From positions 38,073-102,072 of the forward strand of contig NZ_QJJP01000003.1 of the NCBI RefSeq assembly GCF_003201565.1: a DNA stretch of 64,000 nt, in the 5' to 3' direction. Below the pieces are notes generated by a model. That model was not told the DNA's origin. It was given only the letters and a program-made list of their open reading frames with translations, and searched no databases. The DNA is from Nitrosomonas sp. Nm84 (GTDB lineage Bacteria > Pseudomonadota > Gammaproteobacteria > Burkholderiales > Nitrosomonadaceae). The position numbers were made by a program, and so were the translations under genes. Shown piece by piece: positions 48,468 through 58,848 of the stretch (its first letter is position 1; each line of letters starts with the position of its first letter).

Positions 48468-49739
48468 ATGGTTGCATTGATCAGCAAATTAATACTGACT
48501 GTCATATTTTTCCTGGCAGGTGTTTCTGTTGTCGCTGAAACGCCTGTTGCATATTCGGCACAGGATAACGCTGTCCATAAACAAGCGGCAAACCTGACAA
48601 TGCAATGGGAGCTTCTGCCCGGCGAGAATATCTTACAAATCGCGCGCCTGATGTTTCCTAAGGATTCCACCACTCGCGACACATTTGTTCGTGCGGTTAT
48701 TCGCATCAATCCCGAACACTTTCCTGCCGGCACTTATCAGCCACTACCTGCCGGCACCGTCATTCATATTCCGGATTTAAGAACGATTCATACTTATGCT
48801 GCACCAGCCGTCAAAAAACGACACACAAATACCGCAAACAACGAAGCGCGAAACACTCCCTCGGCAACGCCCACCGCAGTAATCTCCAACTTGACCAGCA
48901 ATCACTTATTCTTGCAACTGATCACACAATTAGAGCAAATTGCGCAAAAAGAAACGCACGATCTTACCGCATTGACTCAACACACCGAATCTCTTGCATC
49001 ACGAATCGCTGAAATTCAATCTCTACATGCAACAAAAACTCAGCGACCAAGCGAACCGCGAATCGACAATTCAGGAGGATTCCAAGAAATCAACCTACAA
49101 CCGCCTGAACGCTTTGAAGATTCGATACAGCCAGCAGAATCCAGTGATACTTCGTGGGAAAACCCATTCAGCTTTGATAGTGTATTTGTTTTGGGAATTT
49201 TATTGATGGTACTGACCGTCATCCTAATATTGCGCAACTACCGCAGGATCCAGGAAAGACTAACGCGGCCTCGTGATGCATCATTACCATCGGGAATCTC
49301 CAATCAGCATCAATATCAAATGCTATTTCTAGATAAATACCGCCGTAACGCCGATTCAATGGAAAACTCGCTTGATACATCCAGTGAAATGGCATCTGAG
49401 GCCCGTTTGTTGATGAAGCAGGGCAATTCTGAAGCCGCCATTCAGTTTCTACAGAAACAATTGGCAATCAACCAATTTGATATCTCAGGCTGGTTGCTAT
49501 TATTTGAACTACTATACACGCTGAATAACAAATCGGGGTTCAAGAAGAATGCCCGCCGCTTTAAACGGTTGGGGAAATTTCCTGATATTTGGGTGCAAAT
49601 TCAAGACTTGGGACATCGTCTTGAACCCAGCGAGTCGTTGTATTTTAATGAACAAAAGCGCAAAGAAGAGTTTTTTCCTGATTCATCGGACTCTAGTCTG
49701 CCTGCACACACGCTTCAAACAACCAGCTCTCCGGATTAG
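48468..49739 (+). CDS. FimV-like membrane protein
   Basis: 423 residues. N-terminal signal or anchor (about 5-23); a LysM-like/FimV N-terminal domain with W-E-L-L-P-G-E-N-I-L-Q-I-A-R-L-M-F-P and R-I-N-P-E-H-F-P-A-G-T-Y; a polar linker; a transmembrane helix near 243-260 (S-V-F-V-L-G-I-L-L-M-V-L); and a cytoplasmic helical part with a TPR-like segment (A-R-L-L-M-K-Q-G-N-S-E-A-A-I-Q-F-L). This order matches FimV/TspA-type proteins that tie peptidoglycan to polar systems. Much shorter than typical FimV. Follows the DUF4124 gene by 20 nt. Confidence 0.75.
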   Translation: MVALISKLILTVIFFLAGVSVVAETPVAYSAQDNAVHKQAANLTMQWELLPGENILQIARLMFPKDSTTRDTFVRAVIRINPEHFPAGTYQPLPAGTVIHIPDLRTIHTYAAPAVKKRHTNTANNEARNTPSATPTAVISNLTSNHLFLQLITQLEQIAQKETHDLTALTQHTESLASRIAEIQSLHATKTQRPSEPRIDNSGGFQEINLQPPERFEDSIQPAESSDTSWENPFSFDSVFVLGILLMVLTVILILRNYRRIQERLTRPRDASLPSGISNQHQYQMLFLDKYRRNADSMENSLDTSSEMASEARLLMKQGNSEAAIQFLQKQLAINQFDISGWLLLFELLYTLNNKSGFKKNARRFKRLGKFPDIWVQIQDLGHRLEPSESLYFNEQKRKEEFFPDSSDSSLPAHTLQTTSSPD

Positions 49740-49808
49740 CGGGCGCTGAGTAACATGTTAGCTTGTTTTTTGCACCGTAACGGCACGCAAATAGTTTTTC
49801 AACAACGC

Positions 49809-51773
49809 CTAGATCACCACAATATCCGCATTCGTCATACTCAACCCAACACCAACGATAGCCACTTGCTTCGCAGCCCCGGCGTTATTTCCATCTGCAT
49901 CGTATAACAATACACCCGTCGCATTGTTATATATGATGAAATCATTCGTATCCAATGCTTTTGTACCGATTCTGAATTGATCAGCAGCCAATGTGCCAGG
50001 CGTCGTTAATGCGGCAAACACATTATTCTCAAGCTGAATAGTATCTTCAGCCACGTTGTAATCGGTGATCGTGTCAGTGTGATTGAGCGTGGTGAAACGA
50101 AAAATATCTCCATTGGCTCCGCCTGTTAATGTATTGGTACCCGCGCGACCATCTAAAATATCGCTACCTGCTCCGCCATTTAACTGATTGTTGCCGACAT
50201 TCCCTGTAATGCTATTCGCTTGCGCATTACCTGTGCCATTATTCGCTGCTGCACCTGTCAATGTGAGATTCTCTACATTGGCAGATAGCGTGTAAGTGAC
50301 ACTGCTGCTAACCTTATCGGTACCTTCGCCCGGATTTTCGATAATGGTGTCACCTACGTTGTCAACCACATAGCTATCGAATCCCAGTCCGCCGCTCATA
50401 GTATCCGCACCTGCGATACCATTGAGTATGTCGTTACCATCACCACCACTCAACTGATTGGCAGCTCTATTACCGATTAACTTATTGCTCAAATCATTAC
50501 CTATGCCGCTAATATTCGCCGCACCGGTCAATGTCAGATCTTCCACATCCGATGGAAGCGTATAGGTCACGTTGCTACTGACCTTGTCGATACCTTCATT
50601 TTTGTATTCGATCACGGTATCGCCTACACTGTTAACCACAAAAGTATCATTGCCCAATCCACCAATCATAGTATCTGCGCCACCCTGGCCATTAAGCCTA
50701 TCGTTACCATTTCCACCATTCAGGACATTACTCTTAAAATTACCAGTGAAGCTATCGTTAGAACTGCTACCGATCAGATTTTCGATATTAATCAAGGTAT
50801 CCAATCCTGCACCACCGGTATTTTGCTGTGTAGTGATCGTCAGGGAAACGGTGACTTGGGCAGTAGCGGAAGCATAACTGACAGTATCGTGAAGAGATCC
50901 TGTGCCTGCCAGAACATCGTTTCCTGCTGTGCTAGGCAAAAACGCAGCCGAGGAATCGTTTAAAAAGAATACGGTATTGCCAAGCTTCTCGCCGACGAAA
51001 ACATCCAGATCGCCATCACCATCTAAATCAGCGAAAGTCGGGTTCGCATTGGCCCCCACATCCGTTAAACCAAACGGATTAGTGCTGGCTGCAGCGAACA
51101 CCGGATTGTTGACTGTTCCCGTGTTTCTGAAGAACAAGATATTGCCGTCCAAATTACCCACGAAAGCATCATCATCACCATCATCATCGCCATCAATGAA
51201 ACTGGGACTCGCTTGGTAACCTACATCACTCAGACCAAACGGATTGGTAACGGCAGCAGCAAATGCAGGACTGTTGACTGTTCCTGTGTTCCTAAAAAAT
51301 AAGATGTTGCCGTTCAAATTACCCACGAAGGCATCTAAATCATCATCACCATCGCTATCGGCAAAAGTCAGACTGGCTTGGGAACCCACGTCACTCAAAC
51401 CAAACGGATTAGTAACGGCGGCGGCAAACGCCGGATTGGCGGCTGTTCCCGTATTCCTATAAAACAGGGTATTGCCATCAGAATTACCGATAAAAGCGTC
51501 TAGATCTCCATCGCTATCAATATCCACAAAATTAGGATCAGTATAAAAACCGGCATTACTCAAACCCATCGGATTGGTGATGGCAGGTCCAAACACTGGA
51601 TTATTGGCTGTTCCCGTATTTCTATAAAACGACGTATCGCCATATACTTCACCCACGAAAGCGTCTAAATCACCATCGTTATCGATATCCACAAAAGTAG
51701 GTGTAGCTAAAACACCCACATCATTCAAACCAAAAGGATTGGTAGCAATTAAGGTAAATTCAGGATTTTGCAT
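49809..51773 (-). CDS. FG-GAP/VCBS-repeat RTX protein (second subfamily), short form
   Basis: 654 residues from the ATG at 51773 (GGAG about 10 nt upstream); an in-frame start 33 nt earlier is possible. Five repeats of the form F-x-D-I-D-G-D-G-D-L-D-A-F-V-G, each with a following F-(F/Y)-R-N-T-G-T and T-N-P-F-G-L, cover the first ~280 residues. Then come RTX segments (G-G-N-G-N-D-R-L-N-G-Q-G-G-A-D and two similar) separated by V-S-S-x-V-T-Y-T-L linkers, and the secretion domain ending N-A-D-I-V-V-I. No signal peptide. The repeat type differs from the 1-15 kb array. Confidence 0.88.
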   Translation of the reverse strand: MQNPEFTLIATNPFGLNDVGVLATPTFVDIDNDGDLDAFVGEVYGDTSFYRNTGTANNPVFGPAITNPMGLSNAGFYTDPNFVDIDSDGDLDAFIGNSDGNTLFYRNTGTAANPAFAAAVTNPFGLSDVGSQASLTFADSDGDDDLDAFVGNLNGNILFFRNTGTVNSPAFAAAVTNPFGLSDVGYQASPSFIDGDDDGDDDAFVGNLDGNILFFRNTGTVNNPVFAAASTNPFGLTDVGANANPTFADLDGDGDLDVFVGEKLGNTVFFLNDSSAAFLPSTAGNDVLAGTGSLHDTVSYASATAQVTVSLTITTQQNTGGAGLDTLINIENLIGSSSNDSFTGNFKSNVLNGGNGNDRLNGQGGADTMIGGLGNDTFVVNSVGDTVIEYKNEGIDKVSSNVTYTLPSDVEDLTLTGAANISGIGNDLSNKLIGNRAANQLSGGDGNDILNGIAGADTMSGGLGFDSYVVDNVGDTIIENPGEGTDKVSSSVTYTLSANVENLTLTGAAANNGTGNAQANSITGNVGNNQLNGGAGSDILDGRAGTNTLTGGANGDIFRFTTLNHTDTITDYNVAEDTIQLENNVFAALTTPGTLAADQFRIGTKALDTNDFIIYNNATGVLLYDADGNNAGAAKQVAIVGVGLSMTNADIVVI

Positions 51774-51806
51774 GCTATTATTACTCCAAATAGATAATGG
51801 ATTCAT

Positions 51807-51990
51807 CCGATATTTCGTTAGTTATTGCCACACTCGTGTGTGTCATAGCTAACGGCTATCAGCTTGCTGAATAACTCATTCAAGAGTCCATAATCACAAA
51901 TACGCAGGCATAGCACTGATATCTGCAAAAGGTTTTAATTCATGTTCACCGAACACTCTCTAATGCTATGCTATTTGGCTCGCTAAACAT
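51807..51990. other. Spacer between the two second-subfamily RTX genes
   Basis: Upstream region of the short-form gene; no further gene or clear operator seen. Confidence 0.35.
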
Positions 51991-54900
51991 CTAAATCACC
52001 ACAAACTCCGCATTGGTCATCGCCAACCCGGTACCAACGGTGGCAATCTGCACCGAAGCACCTACACCGTTACCATCCGCGTCGTATAACAACGTACCTG
52101 CTGCATTGTTGTAGATGATGTGATCATTGGCATCCAACGCTTTGGTGCCAACCTTGAACTGTCCGGCAGCCAATGTGCCGGTTGCCGTTAACGCAGTAAA
52201 TACCGCATTTTCAAGCTGAATGGTGTCATTGGCTACACTATAGTCAGTAACCGTATCATTGTGAGCGGCCGTGGCAAACAGAAAAATGTCTTTACCTGCT
52301 CCCCCGGTCAGCGTATTAGTACCTGCACCACCATTCAACACATCGTTGCCGCCACCACCGTTGAGCGTATCGTTACCCGTCAGACCACTCAACCGGTTAG
52401 CAGCAGAATTTCCAGTAATCGTATTCGCTAAACTATTCCCTGTTCCATTGGCTGCTGCCGATCCGGTCAGTATTAGATTTTCCACGTTAACGGATAACGT
52501 GTAAGTCAACCGGCTACTGACGGTATCAGTGCCTTGGTTGAGTTTCTCTGTAACGATGTCGCCTACATTCTCTACAAAATAAGTGTCATTACCCGATCCC
52601 CCCACCATCGTATCCGCTCCAGACCAGCCGATCAGGGTGTCATTTCCGGCTCCGCCCTTGAGCGTATCGTTGCCGGTATCGCCATTCAGTTGATTGGCGG
52701 CATTGTTGCCGGTGATGACGTTGTTCAGATTGTTGCCTGTACCATCGATCACCGCTGTGCCAGTCAATATTAGATTTTCCACATTGACGGGCAACGTGTA
52801 AGCCAGCCGGCTACTGACGGTATCAGTGCCTTGGTTGAGTTTCTCTGTAACGATGTCGCCTGCATTCTCCACAAAATAAGTGTCGTTACCCAATCCACCG
52901 ATCATGGTATCCGCTCCAGACCAGCCGATCAGGGTATCGTTACCTGCTTTGCCATCGAGAACGTTATCGGTTGCATCGCCTGTCAAACTATCGCCAAAAG
53001 CACTGCCGATCAAATTTTCAACCTTGGTGATGGTATCCAATCCCGCACCGATCGTGTTTTGTTGTGTGGTGATATTTAATGAAACAGTTACCGGGCCAGT
53101 AGCAGAAGCATACGTGACGGTATCATTGATGGATGATGTACCGGTCAGAATATCGTTTCCTGATGTGCTCGTTAACAATACACCCGCAGCATCCACTGTG
53201 AAATTTTTACTACCAAGTAGCGGTGACGCCACACCATCCGAAATGCTGGTATTGATCGTGAAAGCACCACTGAAGTTGGTGACAGGTGTAAAAATCACAC
53301 CCGCTAACAACGCATTCACGTCCGCCAACGCACCGCTGGCTGTCCATGTTCCGGTACTGGCGTTAAAAGTGGATGTCACCGCACCTGATGTTCCCGTGCT
53401 TAAACTGCCTGCCGCCACATTTGATAACTTCAACGTCGCAGTCACATTCGCACTGTCCGGGTCGCTAATGACAATGTTAGCTAGATTGAGTGGCGTGTTT
53501 TTGGTATACGTTTCAGGAACCGTAAGATTCGCAACGTTGGGTGCATTGTTGTTAGCGAGGAATCCTCCCCAGGCCGAGACACTACTATACGAATAAGTGC
53601 CATTCACGTAGGCATCCAAATCGCCATCGCCATCGATATCCACGAAGGTTTGGCTGGTAATACTGCCACGATAAATACCTCCCGGTAAACCGGCCGGACT
53701 GCTGCCTGCGTAAGAAAACGCCGGATTACTGGCGCTCCCGGTGTTCCTAAAAAACTGAGTATTATTAGCAAAGGCATCCAAATCGCCATCACGGTCGAAA
53801 TCTACAAAGGTAAAATCAGAACCCGTTAAGCCAAATGGATTGGCTTGAGGTGCGGCAAACACCGGACTACTCGCTGTTCCCGTGTTCTGAAAAAACATAT
53901 TATTTACAAAAGCATCCTGGTCGCCATCAGCGTCGATATCTGCAAACGTGGGACTGGCAAAATTGCCCGCGTCACTTAAGCCAAACGGGTTAGTAACGGC
54001 AGCGGCAAACATCGGATTGCTGGTTATTCCAGTATTCTCAAAAAAGTGCATATTACCGGCTTCATCGCCCACAAAGGCGTCCATATCGCCATCGCCATCG
54101 ATATCGACAAAGGTAGGGCTGGAAAAACTCCCCACATTATCCAAACCGAACGGATTAGTACTAGCAGCGGCAAACACCGGGTTATTGATTGTTCCGGTAT
54201 TTTCAAAAAATAGCGTATCACCGCCCGCATCATAATAATAGTAACTGTTACCTGCAAAAGCATCCAAATCACCATCACCGTCGATATCGACAAACGTAAA
54301 GTCGGTATACTCAACTGCATTATTCAAACCGAACGCATCATCCCAGGAGAAATGCGAATTGGTGCCTATGCCGGTGTTTTGGAAAAACAGCGTGCTGCCA
54401 CTATTATTACCGACAAATACGTCTAAATCGCTATCGTCATCGATATCGGCAAAAGTAGGATTCGTGTAGCTGCCTCCTACATTACTCAAACCGAATGGAT
54501 TATTGTTATCGCGGTAAAATGTCGGATTATTGATTGTTCCAACATTTCTAAAGAACCATGTTCCGCTACTGCCGGTATAATGACCATTACCTACGAAAAC
54601 ATCCAAGTCGCCATCGCCGTCGATATCGGCAAAAGTAGGACTGGCATATCCGCCCGCATCACTCAATCCAAACGGGTTGGTAACGGCAGCAGCAAAGATT
54701 GGATTGTTAACTGTTCCGGTATTCTTAAAAAATTGGGTATTGCCATAATAATCACCCACAAAGGCATCCAAATCGCCATCGCCGTCGATATCGACAAACG
54801 TGGGATCAGCACCAAACCCAACACCGCTCAAACCAAACGGGCTGATAATAGCGGCAGCAAAAGCCGGACTCGCCGCTGTGCCAGTATTTTTATAAAATAA

Positions 54901-55203
54901 TGTAACGCCATCGCCTCTGCCTACCAAAGCATCCAGATCGCTATCACCATCAATATCAACAAAAGTAGGATTATCTCCCCCCATGTTGTTTAAGCCGAAC
55001 GGATTGGTAACCGCAGCGACAAAGATTGGATTACTGGTTGTCCCTGTATTCTTAAAAAATGACGTATCGCCATTCAAATTACCCACGAAAGCATCTAAAT
55101 CACCATCGCCATCTATATCAACTAAATCAGGAGCGGCCCGTAAGCCTACGCCATTTAGACCAAATGGGTTGGTAGCAACATAATTAAAAACAGGATCAGC
55201 CAT
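51991..55203 (-). CDS. FG-GAP/VCBS-repeat RTX protein (second subfamily), long form
   Basis: 1070 residues, GGAG 8 nt before the ATG. About ten D-I-D-G-D-G-D-L-D-A-F repeats with linking F-F-x-N-T-G and T-N-P-F-G-L motifs occupy residues 1-540. A cadherin-like domain follows (about 555-680: D-P-D-S-A-N-V-T-A-T-L, G-A-L-A-D-V-N-A-L-L-A-G-V, F-T-I-N-T-S-I-S-D-G). Then several RTX blocks (G-K-A-G-N-D-T-L-I-G-W-S-G-A-D, repeated almost exactly twice) and the same secretion domain as the 654-residue neighbour. The duplicated RTX blocks share long DNA identity (52530-52660 and 52825-52940). Confidence 0.88.
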   Translation of the reverse strand: MADPVFNYVATNPFGLNGVGLRAAPDLVDIDGDGDLDAFVGNLNGDTSFFKNTGTTSNPIFVAAVTNPFGLNNMGGDNPTFVDIDGDSDLDALVGRGDGVTLFYKNTGTAASPAFAAAIISPFGLSGVGFGADPTFVDIDGDGDLDAFVGDYYGNTQFFKNTGTVNNPIFAAAVTNPFGLSDAGGYASPTFADIDGDGDLDVFVGNGHYTGSSGTWFFRNVGTINNPTFYRDNNNPFGLSNVGGSYTNPTFADIDDDSDLDVFVGNNSGSTLFFQNTGIGTNSHFSWDDAFGLNNAVEYTDFTFVDIDGDGDLDAFAGNSYYYYDAGGDTLFFENTGTINNPVFAAASTNPFGLDNVGSFSSPTFVDIDGDGDMDAFVGDEAGNMHFFENTGITSNPMFAAAVTNPFGLSDAGNFASPTFADIDADGDQDAFVNNMFFQNTGTASSPVFAAPQANPFGLTGSDFTFVDFDRDGDLDAFANNTQFFRNTGSASNPAFSYAGSSPAGLPGGIYRGSITSQTFVDIDGDGDLDAYVNGTYSYSSVSAWGGFLANNNAPNVANLTVPETYTKNTPLNLANIVISDPDSANVTATLKLSNVAAGSLSTGTSGAVTSTFNASTGTWTASGALADVNALLAGVIFTPVTNFSGAFTINTSISDGVASPLLGSKNFTVDAAGVLLTSTSGNDILTGTSSINDTVTYASATGPVTVSLNITTQQNTIGAGLDTITKVENLIGSAFGDSLTGDATDNVLDGKAGNDTLIGWSGADTMIGGLGNDTYFVENAGDIVTEKLNQGTDTVSSRLAYTLPVNVENLILTGTAVIDGTGNNLNNVITGNNAANQLNGDTGNDTLKGGAGNDTLIGWSGADTMVGGSGNDTYFVENVGDIVTEKLNQGTDTVSSRLTYTLSVNVENLILTGSAAANGTGNSLANTITGNSAANRLSGLTGNDTLNGGGGNDVLNGGAGTNTLTGGAGKDIFLFATAAHNDTVTDYSVANDTIQLENAVFTALTATGTLAAGQFKVGTKALDANDHIIYNNAAGTLLYDADGNGVGASVQIATVGTGLAMTNAEFVVI

Positions 55204-55585
55204 ATTGTTACTCCAAGTAAAATGGATGCTTAATTGTAGTGGTGTATTATTGATTGCTTTTTAAATCCGATAGGCTATTAGCATTCACGAAAATCCACAA
55301 AAGGATTCTCCTTTGGCACGAATGTAGCCCACCCTGATTCTTACATTGTAAGGTAATAAACTTAACTAATAAATGGGCGAAATACTTAGTATGACCTAAG
55401 GATTTATTTAATATGGTCTAAGGGTTTACTTAGTAATTCTATGTAGCTACTTAATAATGTTCTGGCTTGGATTTGTGCAAAAGAACTTCGTCGCAAGCCG
55501 TGGGGGCATTAACTGCATTATTCAGTCGAATGACTATCAACAAGCTTTTCACTCAAAGTAACGGAAAAATGAATTTACCTAAAGT
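55204..55585. other. Intergenic region upstream of the long-form RTX gene
   Basis: About 380 bases between two minus-strand genes. Apart from the operator-like repeats at 55383-55435 nothing gene-like was found. Confidence 0.45.
55383..55435. promoter_or_regulatory. Operator-like repeats upstream of the long-form RTX gene
   Basis: TACTTAGTA occurs exactly at 55383-55391 and 55427-55435 (44 bp apart), and between them two imperfect 21-bp direct repeats, starting TATGACCTAAGG (55390) and TATGGTCTAAGG (55412), are spaced 22 bp, about two helical turns. Such spacing suggests a regulator binding in tandem, about 180-230 bp before the RTX start codon at 55203. Confidence 0.45.
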
Positions 55586-56269
55586 TTAAAAACTGCCATA
55601 ACGGGAAGTTTTTCTCTGCACCAATCTTGGAAAAATCAAACCTAACAATAATCCAACTCCTAAAACAATTGCACCCGCAAAGAACCAATCTTTATTTTTA
55701 CTGTTGTGCAATTCACTGTTTTCAATTTGTAGTGAATTCAAATGCTCTTCAGATGCGGCAAGTTTCTGGCGAAATTTCTTATTTTCCTTGTCGATGGATA
55801 ATACATTCGCTGCGGTATGCTTGATCGAAGCCAGTTGTTCTTCGAGTTGCTTATTTTCACTTTCAAGTTGTGCAACACGCCGATGAGCATTGTTATATTC
55901 ACTTTTTATGGTTTTTAACTGTGCTAGTACAGAATTATCGGCATTATCGACATGGTTGAATTCCTTGATCATTTTTTCCAATTGCATCCTTGCGGTTGGC
56001 TCGGTACTCAGATAGCGGCTCAACACCCAGCCTTCGATACCACCCTGTGTCTTGACCCGTGTATGTCCACTTTCCGCATCACTTTCCAACACTTCCAAGG
56101 CAGTGCCGCTTTTCAACATTCTGAGCACAGCATGACTGTTGGTCGGACCTCTACGCAAAGTGGTTTCCAATTGATCGGATACATAGCGTGTTTCCGCAGC
56201 AGCCAACACCGAATACAAAGCGCAGTAGATAAGCAGGACCAATAGGGTGGTATGTTTATACGTTTTCAT
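55586..56269 (-). CDS. SH3-domain protein of the TIGR04211 type
   Basis: 227 residues from the ATG at 56269. Signal peptide (to A-A-A-E, about residue 19), a bacterial SH3 domain (about 20-85: Y-V-S-D-Q-L-E-T-T-L-R-R-G, G-W-V-L-S-R-Y-L), a coiled coil (about 95-190, with heptad-like Leu and Gln/Glu/Lys), then a single transmembrane helix near 198-220 and a basic C-terminus. Layout matches the YgiM/TIGR04211 family, located between periplasm and inner membrane. Function unknown. It takes the place where sdhB would be expected. Confidence 0.85.
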   Translation of the reverse strand: MKTYKHTTLLVLLIYCALYSVLAAAETRYVSDQLETTLRRGPTNSHAVLRMLKSGTALEVLESDAESGHTRVKTQGGIEGWVLSRYLSTEPTARMQLEKMIKEFNHVDNADNSVLAQLKTIKSEYNNAHRRVAQLESENKQLEEQLASIKHTAANVLSIDKENKKFRQKLAASEEHLNSLQIENSELHNSKNKDWFFAGAIVLGVGLLLGLIFPRLVQRKTSRYGSF

Positions 56270-56346
56270 AGTTTCAGATTTTAGATTCAAGAATTAAATA
56301 ATCCATAGAATCCGACCAGGTTCAAACTGACAACAAGCCGTTGATC

Positions 56347-58110
56347 CTAGTAGGTTCTAGCTTTGGGTGGAAAAGATTCCACTGTGAGCGGTTTTAACCG
56401 TACCGGCTTGTAATCCAACCGGTTGTTTTCACTAAAATATAAGGTATGCCTTAACCATTTGACATCATCGCGTTCGGGATAATCGTTGCGCGCATGCGCA
56501 CCGCGGCTTTCACGCCTAGCTTCAGCGGAAATCATGGTGGCAGTCGCGACCTCTTTCAAGTTATCCAATTCCAGCGCTTCAATCCGTGCGGTATTGAATA
56601 CTTTGCTTTTATCGTTAATCTCTGTCTGGCCAACTCGTTCGCCCACTTCAAGAATTTTTTCTACGCCTTTCTGCAGCATGTCTTCAAAACGAAAAACGCC
56701 ACAGTAGGTCTGCATGGTTTTGGCCAAAGCGGCATTCACCTGCGCGACATTTTCACCATCCTTCTGGTTTTCCAGGCGAGTCAAACGCGCCAATGTCTTA
56801 TCAGCCGAGCTTTCCGGCAATGGTTTATGATGCGGATGGGTTCTCAAATCCTCGATGATCTGAATGGCTGCGGCGCGCCCAAACACCACCAGATCGAGCA
56901 ATGAGTTGGTGCCCAAGCGATTGGCACCATGTACGGACACACAAGCGCACTCCCCTACTGCATAAAAACCGGACACAATTTCTTCCGGTCCGGTTTTATA
57001 CGGCGCCACCACTTGACCGAAGTAATTGGTGGGAATACCGCCCATCATGTAATGTGCGGTTGGTACTACTGGAATTGGTCCACTAATAGGATCGACATGC
57101 GCAAATTTAATCGCCAGTTCACGAATGCCCGGCAAGCGGGTTTTGATGATTTCAGCGCCCAGATGATCCAATTTCAGCATCAAATGATCACTCTCCTCGC
57201 CGCAACCACGCCCGTCTTTAATCTCAGTCGTCATCGCACGTGAAACCACGTCACGGCTGGCCAGATCTTTGGCGTTGGGTGCATAACGCTCCATGAAACG
57301 CTCGCCGTCTTTGTTCAGCAAATAACCGCCCTCGCCACGCACGGCTTCACTGATCAACACGCCCACCCCATACACACCGGTCGGATGAAATTGCCAGAAT
57401 TCCATATCTTCCAGCGGAATCCCCGCACGCGCAGCAATCCCTAAACCATCGCCGGTATTGATTAGCGCATTGGTGCTGGCCTGAAAAATCCGCCCGCCGC
57501 CACCGGTAGCAAATAGCGTGGCCCGTGCCTGTAGGATAGAAACCTCACCGGTCTCCATTTCCAATGCAGTGACACCCAAAACATCGCCCTGCTCATCGCG
57601 AATCAGATCCAACGCCATCCACTCAACAAAAAACTGCGTATTAGCACTGACGTTGCGCTGATACAATGTGTGCAATAGCGCATGACCGGTACGGTCGGCC
57701 GCCGCACAAGAACGTGTTGCCTGCGCGCCACCAAAATTCTGAGATTGTCCGCCAAACGGGCGTTGATAAATTTTGCCGTTGTCCAGGCGATCAAACGGCA
57801 TGCCGAAATGCTCCAACTCATACACCACTTCGTTGGCATGGCGACACATGAATTCGATGGCATCCTGGTCACCCAGGTAATCTGAACCTTTTACCGTGTC
57901 ATACATGTGCCAGTGCCAATTATCTTCGGTCACATTGCCCAATGCTGCGGCGATTCCTCCTTGTGCTGAGACGGTATGGGAACGCGTGGGGAATACCTTG
58001 GACAGTACCGCCACTTTCAATCCCGCCTCGGATAATTGCAACGCTGCGCGCATCCCCGCACCACCCGCACCGACAATGACCACATCGAATTTTCTTTTGG
58101 TTAATGCCAC
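56347..58110 (-). CDS. sdhA: Succinate dehydrogenase flavoprotein subunit
   Basis: 587 residues. FAD-binding G-A-G-G-A-G-M near residue 13, the covalent-FAD histidine in [10 protein letters not shown] near 45, catalytic arginines and H-P-T-G near 240, and [15 protein letters not shown] near 535. It oxidises succinate to fumarate in complex II. Starts 1 nt after the sdhD stop. No sdhB follows: the next gene, 78 nt on, is unrelated. Confidence 0.97.
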   Translation of the reverse strand: MALTKRKFDVVIVGAGGAGMRAALQLSEAGLKVAVLSKVFPTRSHTVSAQGGIAAALGNVTEDNWHWHMYDTVKGSDYLGDQDAIEFMCRHANEVVYELEHFGMPFDRLDNGKIYQRPFGGQSQNFGGAQATRSCAAADRTGHALLHTLYQRNVSANTQFFVEWMALDLIRDEQGDVLGVTALEMETGEVSILQARATLFATGGGGRIFQASTNALINTGDGLGIAARAGIPLEDMEFWQFHPTGVYGVGVLISEAVRGEGGYLLNKDGERFMERYAPNAKDLASRDVVSRAMTTEIKDGRGCGEESDHLMLKLDHLGAEIIKTRLPGIRELAIKFAHVDPISGPIPVVPTAHYMMGGIPTNYFGQVVAPYKTGPEEIVSGFYAVGECACVSVHGANRLGTNSLLDLVVFGRAAAIQIIEDLRTHPHHKPLPESSADKTLARLTRLENQKDGENVAQVNAALAKTMQTYCGVFRFEDMLQKGVEKILEVGERVGQTEINDKSKVFNTARIEALELDNLKEVATATMISAEARRESRGAHARNDYPERDDVKWLRHTLYFSENNRLDYKPVRLKPLTVESFPPKARTY

Positions 58111-58111
58111 A

Positions 58112-58465
58112 TCAACTCCACAGTATTCCAGCAGCCCACACCCAATAAAACAGCAAGGCAGTAATCACCGCAATTTGCATGGCCAGGCGTAACGCCGTGG
58201 CATGCACGTAATCCATCAATACATTACGCATCCCGATCCATGCATGCCAAAGCATGCACATGAAAAATACAAAAGTCGCTATGCGCATCCACTGATGGTT
58301 GAATATTTCCTTCCATGCCGCGTAATCCTGCGGCGTAGCACTACATAAAACACCCACCAGCACGGTGAGGTACAGCGTCATCAGCACGGCTGTCACCCGC
58401 TGCGCTAGCCAATCCCTCAAGCCATAGTGCGCGCCCGTTACCACGCGTCCGGGTTGCTTTACCAT
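58112..58465 (-). CDS. sdhD: Succinate dehydrogenase membrane anchor subunit
   Basis: 117 residues, three transmembrane helices (about 25-45, 58-78, 92-113). [13 protein letters not shown] holds the haem b histidine and quinone-site residues. Overlaps sdhC by seven bases and precedes sdhA by one. Confidence 0.93.
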   Translation of the reverse strand: MVKQPGRVVTGAHYGLRDWLAQRVTAVLMTLYLTVLVGVLCSATPQDYAAWKEIFNHQWMRIATFVFFMCMLWHAWIGMRNVLMDYVHATALRLAMQIAVITALLFYWVWAAGILWS

Positions 58466-58848
58466 AGTATCAACCCTACCAGCGCGGTTAACATGAACCC
58501 AGCAGTGAATACCAGCTTACTGCTGGCACGCGCTTGCGTCAGCGCAACGCCGACATGCAAATCCAGCAACAGATGGCGGATGCCTGCGCACAAGTGATGC
58601 AAGAAGAACCATAGCGGGAGCAACAACATCAGTTTAATCATTGGATGGCGCAGATAGTCTTGCAGCACTTCGAAGCTGTGTTGTGATTGCAGCAGCATTT
58701 GTAAACTGCACAACAATAAAGGAATACCCGGAAAAAACAGCAACACACCACTGATGCGATGCAGAATTGAAACCACAGCCGGCAAAGGCTGCCTGATCTT
58801 GAACAAATTCAGATGCTTGGGGCGTTTATTGTGTAATTTCGCTTCCAT
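58459..58848 (-). CDS. sdhC: Succinate dehydrogenase cytochrome b556 subunit
   Basis: 129 residues from the ATG at 58848, the family-like start (a longer in-frame start at 58947 adds 33 residues of unrelated sequence). Ribosome site is weak. N-L-F-K-I-R-Q-P-L-P-A-V-V-S-I-L-H-R-I-S-G and L-H-H-L-C-A-G-I-R-H-L-L-L-D are the SdhC signatures, with three membrane helices. First gene of sdhC-sdhD-sdhA. Confidence 0.93.
   Translation of the reverse strand: MEAKLHNKRPKHLNLFKIRQPLPAVVSILHRISGVLLFFPGIPLLLCSLQMLLQSQHSFEVLQDYLRHPMIKLMLLLPLWFFLHHLCAGIRHLLLDLHVGVALTQARASSKLVFTAGFMLTALVGLILW

Noticed and set aside
53604..54320. Frames on the same strand as the 1070-aa gene but in other phases
   Set aside because: They are out-of-frame readings of the repeat coding sequence, with the low-complexity Met/Leu/Trp pattern seen in other shadows.
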